From an uncultured Muribaculaceae bacterium (GTDB lineage: Bacteria; Bacteroidota; Bacteroidia; Bacteroidales; Muribaculaceae): a stretch of DNA of 25,806 nucleotides. Positions within the stretch are counted from its first letter, which is position 1. Every line of letters starts with the position of its first letter. The stretch spans positions 1 to 25,806 of the forward strand of contig CAJTYD010000041.1 of NCBI GenBank assembly GCA_910583775.1, written 5' to 3'. The position numbers were made by a program, and so were the translations under genes. Positions 24,078 through 25,806 of this stretch are shown here, piece by piece. The notes beneath the pieces were generated by a model. That model had not been told where the DNA came from. It worked only from the letters and a program-made list of their open reading frames with translations, and did not search any database.

Positions 24078-25004
24078 TCACTTCATTTGAATAAAATCGG
24101 AAGTCTTCAGACCGAGCCCGGTCTTTTCATGAAGCCCGCAGAGCAGGTTCATGACATGGACGGCTTCCCCGGCTCCTCCTCTCATCCTCGGGTCTGCCAC
24201 AACATGGATATGGAGTGTGCTCTCGGAGGGCTTTGAAATTGTAAAAAGACATTTCTGTGTTGCCTTGATATCGGAACATGACAGTCTTCCGGAAACCGGG
24301 AAGGCGAAACGGTGGTCGTCATACATATCATATAGTTCCAGAATATGTTCGAGATTGATCGAGCAGTCAAGGTCGATGTCTATCTCCATGCTCCTTGTCG
24401 AGGGGGAAGGCTTGACCGGAAGCTCTATTTTCTTTTCAAAACTTTTCTGAACCGAAACGAGCATCTCTTCGATCTCATTCTCGGCCTTACGGATTTCGGC
24501 CCCCATCATGTCTTCAGGCATAGTCACCTCTATACGGAGGGAGGAGTTTAGAATCATATTCACTGCTAGAGGATATAGAGCCACGAGTGTCGCGGAAGCG
24601 GGCGGAGATGGTATCACGGCTGCCGTCGCGCCCCTCACGAGAGGTTTCCTGTTGATTTCCGGCAACCCGTAGACCGGAGTTTCCCCGATGCTTCGATATT
24701 CTTCGGAAGGCTCCATGAATATCGTGATTAGATCAGGATTCTCTTTCTTTAACGAAGCGAGCTGTTCTGCCGGCGCATTTCCCGAAGCGACAAAAAGGAC
24801 GTCGGTATCTTTTGGAGAGGGGAAGATAGATGTGAAATACAACGGCTCCTCGCCATAGAATCCATGGTGGACGGCCGTGACGTTTTTTCCTTCCTGCCCC
24901 GGAGCCACGAGGGCTGTCATCTCTACTTCCGGATGATTAAGCAGAATTCTTGCGAGCTCTCCTCCTTTGGGGGAATCGGCTCCGAATATCGCTACTTTGA
25001 TCAT
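24078..25004 (-). CDS. ArgC-like protein lacking the catalytic cysteine (probable pseudoenzyme)
   Basis: A 308-residue protein of the N-acetyl-gamma-glutamyl-phosphate reductase family. It keeps the Rossmann start (MIKVAIFGADSPKGGELARI), YGLPEINR (112-119) and the C-terminal GGAGEAVHVMNLLCGL (277-292). In ArgC, YGLPE-NR is followed about 12 residues later by NPGCFAT or NPGCYPT, whose cysteine forms the thioester. Here that place reads IPSPPASAT (131-139) with no cysteine. The central region that normally carries the catalytic histidine and RGI motif is also unrecognisable. The frame is intact, so it is not simple decay. It follows argR by 44 bases. A regulatory, scaffold or altered catalytic role is possible; none can be named. 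Automated annotation would probably call it argC, which would be misleading. Confidence 0.8.
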   Translation of the reverse strand: MIKVAIFGADSPKGGELARILLNHPEVEMTALVAPGQEGKNVTAVHHGFYGEEPLYFTSIFPSPKDTDVLFVASGNAPAEQLASLKKENPDLITIFMEPSEEYRSIGETPVYGLPEINRKPLVRGATAAVIPSPPASATLVALYPLAVNMILNSSLRIEVTMPEDMMGAEIRKAENEIEEMLVSVQKSFEKKIELPVKPSPSTRSMEIDIDLDCSINLEHILELYDMYDDHRFAFPVSGRLSCSDIKATQKCLFTISKPSESTLHIHVVADPRMRGGAGEAVHVMNLLCGLHEKTGLGLKTSDFIQMK

Positions 25005-25048
25005 GGTTGGATAAATTTTATTCTGAGGTATAAAGAAAAGCCTTGGAA

Positions 25049-25546
25049 TCAGAAAGAGGGAATCTTCTGGTCGAGCGGGAGCATTTTCGAGAAAATGGCA
25101 CGCGCCTTTTCGTGAGTCACGTCTTCGCGCAGGATGGCGATGATGGTGTCGGAACCGGGGATTGTTCCGAGAATTTCCGGAGAGTGACTCATGTCGATGT
25201 CATACGCAAGTCCGGCGGCATATCCGTTGCGGGTTTTGATGACGGCGATGTTCCGGGAGAATGTCAGGGAAATGAAGCCGCTCTGATAATTCGCGTTCAT
25301 GGAGATCTGTCCCTGGGCGAGAAGTTTGTCCTTAAGCGTGTTGCTGTCGGGAAGGATATACATATATCCTCCTCTGTCGGTCGGGACCTTGGTAGTCTTG
25401 AGCATCTTGAGGTCTCTCGACAATGTGGCCTGAGTAACGACAAAGCCGGCGTCGGCCAGAAGTTGTGCAAGTTCCTCCTGGCTTCCGATACATCTGTTTT
25501 TGATAAGATCGACCATCAGTTCGACCCTCTGCTTACGATTTTTCAT
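25049..25546 (-). CDS. argR: Arginine repressor
   Basis: A 165-residue ArgR-family transcription factor. The N-terminal winged helix carries VTQATLSRDLKML, whose SRDL (43-46) is the DNA-contact signature. The C-terminal trimerisation and arginine-binding domain has GTIPGSDT (127-134); the usual form is GTIAGDDT, so the first of the two arginine-contacting aspartates is serine. ArgR hexamers sense arginine and control its synthesis, and sometimes its breakdown. This is the first gene of a minus-strand run continuing into the argC-like gene and speA. The usual Bacteroides arginine cluster (argG, argD and others after argR) is not present. A long inverted repeat lies in its leader. Confidence 0.94.
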   Translation of the reverse strand: MKNRKQRVELMVDLIKNRCIGSQEELAQLLADAGFVVTQATLSRDLKMLKTTKVPTDRGGYMYILPDSNTLKDKLLAQGQISMNANYQSGFISLTFSRNIAVIKTRNGYAAGLAYDIDMSHSPEILGTIPGSDTIIAILREDVTHEKARAIFSKMLPLDQKIPSF

Positions 25547-25622
25547 AAGATGACACTGTTAACATGGTAGGTGAATGCCGGAGGAAGAAATGCGCCTGAC
25601 GCCGGTCTTCCCGAAACTCACC

Positions 25623-25696
25623 ATTGAATGGATAAAACCGACTTCCGGTCTTGTCCGGGTTAAAAACATTCCGGCCGACTGTTTTATCCGTTCAAT
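25623..25696. promoter_or_regulatory. Long inverted repeat in the argR leader
   Basis: ATTGAATGGATAAAAC (25623-25638) pairs with GTTTTATCCGTTCAAT (25681-25696), 15 Watson-Crick pairs and one T-G wobble, around a 42-base interior rich in CCGG. It ends 77 bases before the argR start codon. No run of T follows it on the minus strand, so it is not a plain terminator. Paired operator half-sites or a structured leader RNA are the options. Confidence 0.55.
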
Positions 25697-25737
25697 AATT
25701 GATTTTGTTAGGGTATATTTTTTTTGTATAATTGTTA

Positions 25738-25771
25738 CAAAGATATAAAAAAATTTTTAGTACATGACAAA
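25738..25771 (-). promoter_or_regulatory. Candidate promoter for the argR run
   Basis: On the minus strand, TATCTTTG (complement of 25738-25745) matches TAnnTTTG. TTTG (complement of 25768-25771) lies 22 bases upstream as a possible -33 box. Transcription would start near 25731, giving a leader of about 185 bases that includes the long inverted repeat. The surroundings are AT-rich, so chance matches are possible. Confidence 0.45.
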
Positions 25772-25806
25772 AATTGAAATTATGCTGTTAAACATCTAAA
25801 TTTCAG

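Noticed and set aside
25623..25696. Intrinsic terminator of a gene to the right
   Set aside because: The stem has a 42-base interior and no T run on the minus strand, so a simple terminator is unlikely.

Overview
The window looks like chromosomal DNA from an anaerobic Bacteroidales bacterium, most likely gut-associated and perhaps of the Muribaculaceae. The evidence is the set of family types (type III glutamine synthetase, LL-diaminopimelate aminotransferase, A-type flavodiiron protein, a second EF-G of Bacteroidetes type), lipoproteins with acidic residues after the lipid cysteine, Bacteroidetes-style -7 boxes (TAnnTTTG), and the lack of clear Shine-Dalgarno sequences. The genus assignment is inference.

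Layout. Bases 1-356 hold the possible tail of an upstream gene, a terminator, a pair of 19-bp palindromic repeats and the terminator of the next gene. An EF-G-like protein (minus strand, 357-2513) has lost the canonical catalytic histidine of the GTPase domain. Two divergent lipoprotein serpins follow (2808-4085 minus; 4806-6029 plus), separated by a 720-bp AT-rich region. The second serpin is bracketed by two copies of a foldback, MITE-like repeat. A plus-strand run follows: a secreted family 2 glycoside hydrolase, hemW, dapF, dapL and glnN. It ends at a bidirectional terminator near 14.0 kb. A minus-strand operon then encodes a nitroreductase, a flavodiiron protein and a DedA membrane protein, which fits O2/NO/redox defence. 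It is divergent from a small DUF486-type membrane protein and a tRNA-dihydrouridine synthase; the divergent promoter region is a perfect inverted repeat carrying a -7 box on each strand.

From 18.2 to 25.5 kb, seven minus-strand genes are closely spaced and probably co-transcribed from a promoter right of 25.55 kb, in the order argR, an argC-like gene, a short ssb, speA, truA, ligA, rpe. The ArgC-like protein has the fold and both end signatures of N-acetyl-gamma-glutamyl-phosphate reductase but lacks the NPGC catalytic cysteine motif and the catalytic histidine region. It is therefore a probable pseudoenzyme or an enzyme with a changed function, sitting between an arginine repressor and arginine decarboxylase. 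A 16-bp inverted repeat with a 42-bp spacer lies in the argR leader.

No CRISPR array, rRNA, tRNA, phage gene or transposase was seen. The points most worth follow-up are the ArgC-like protein beside ArgR, the EF-G paralogue without its catalytic histidine, and the serpin cassette with its foldback repeats.
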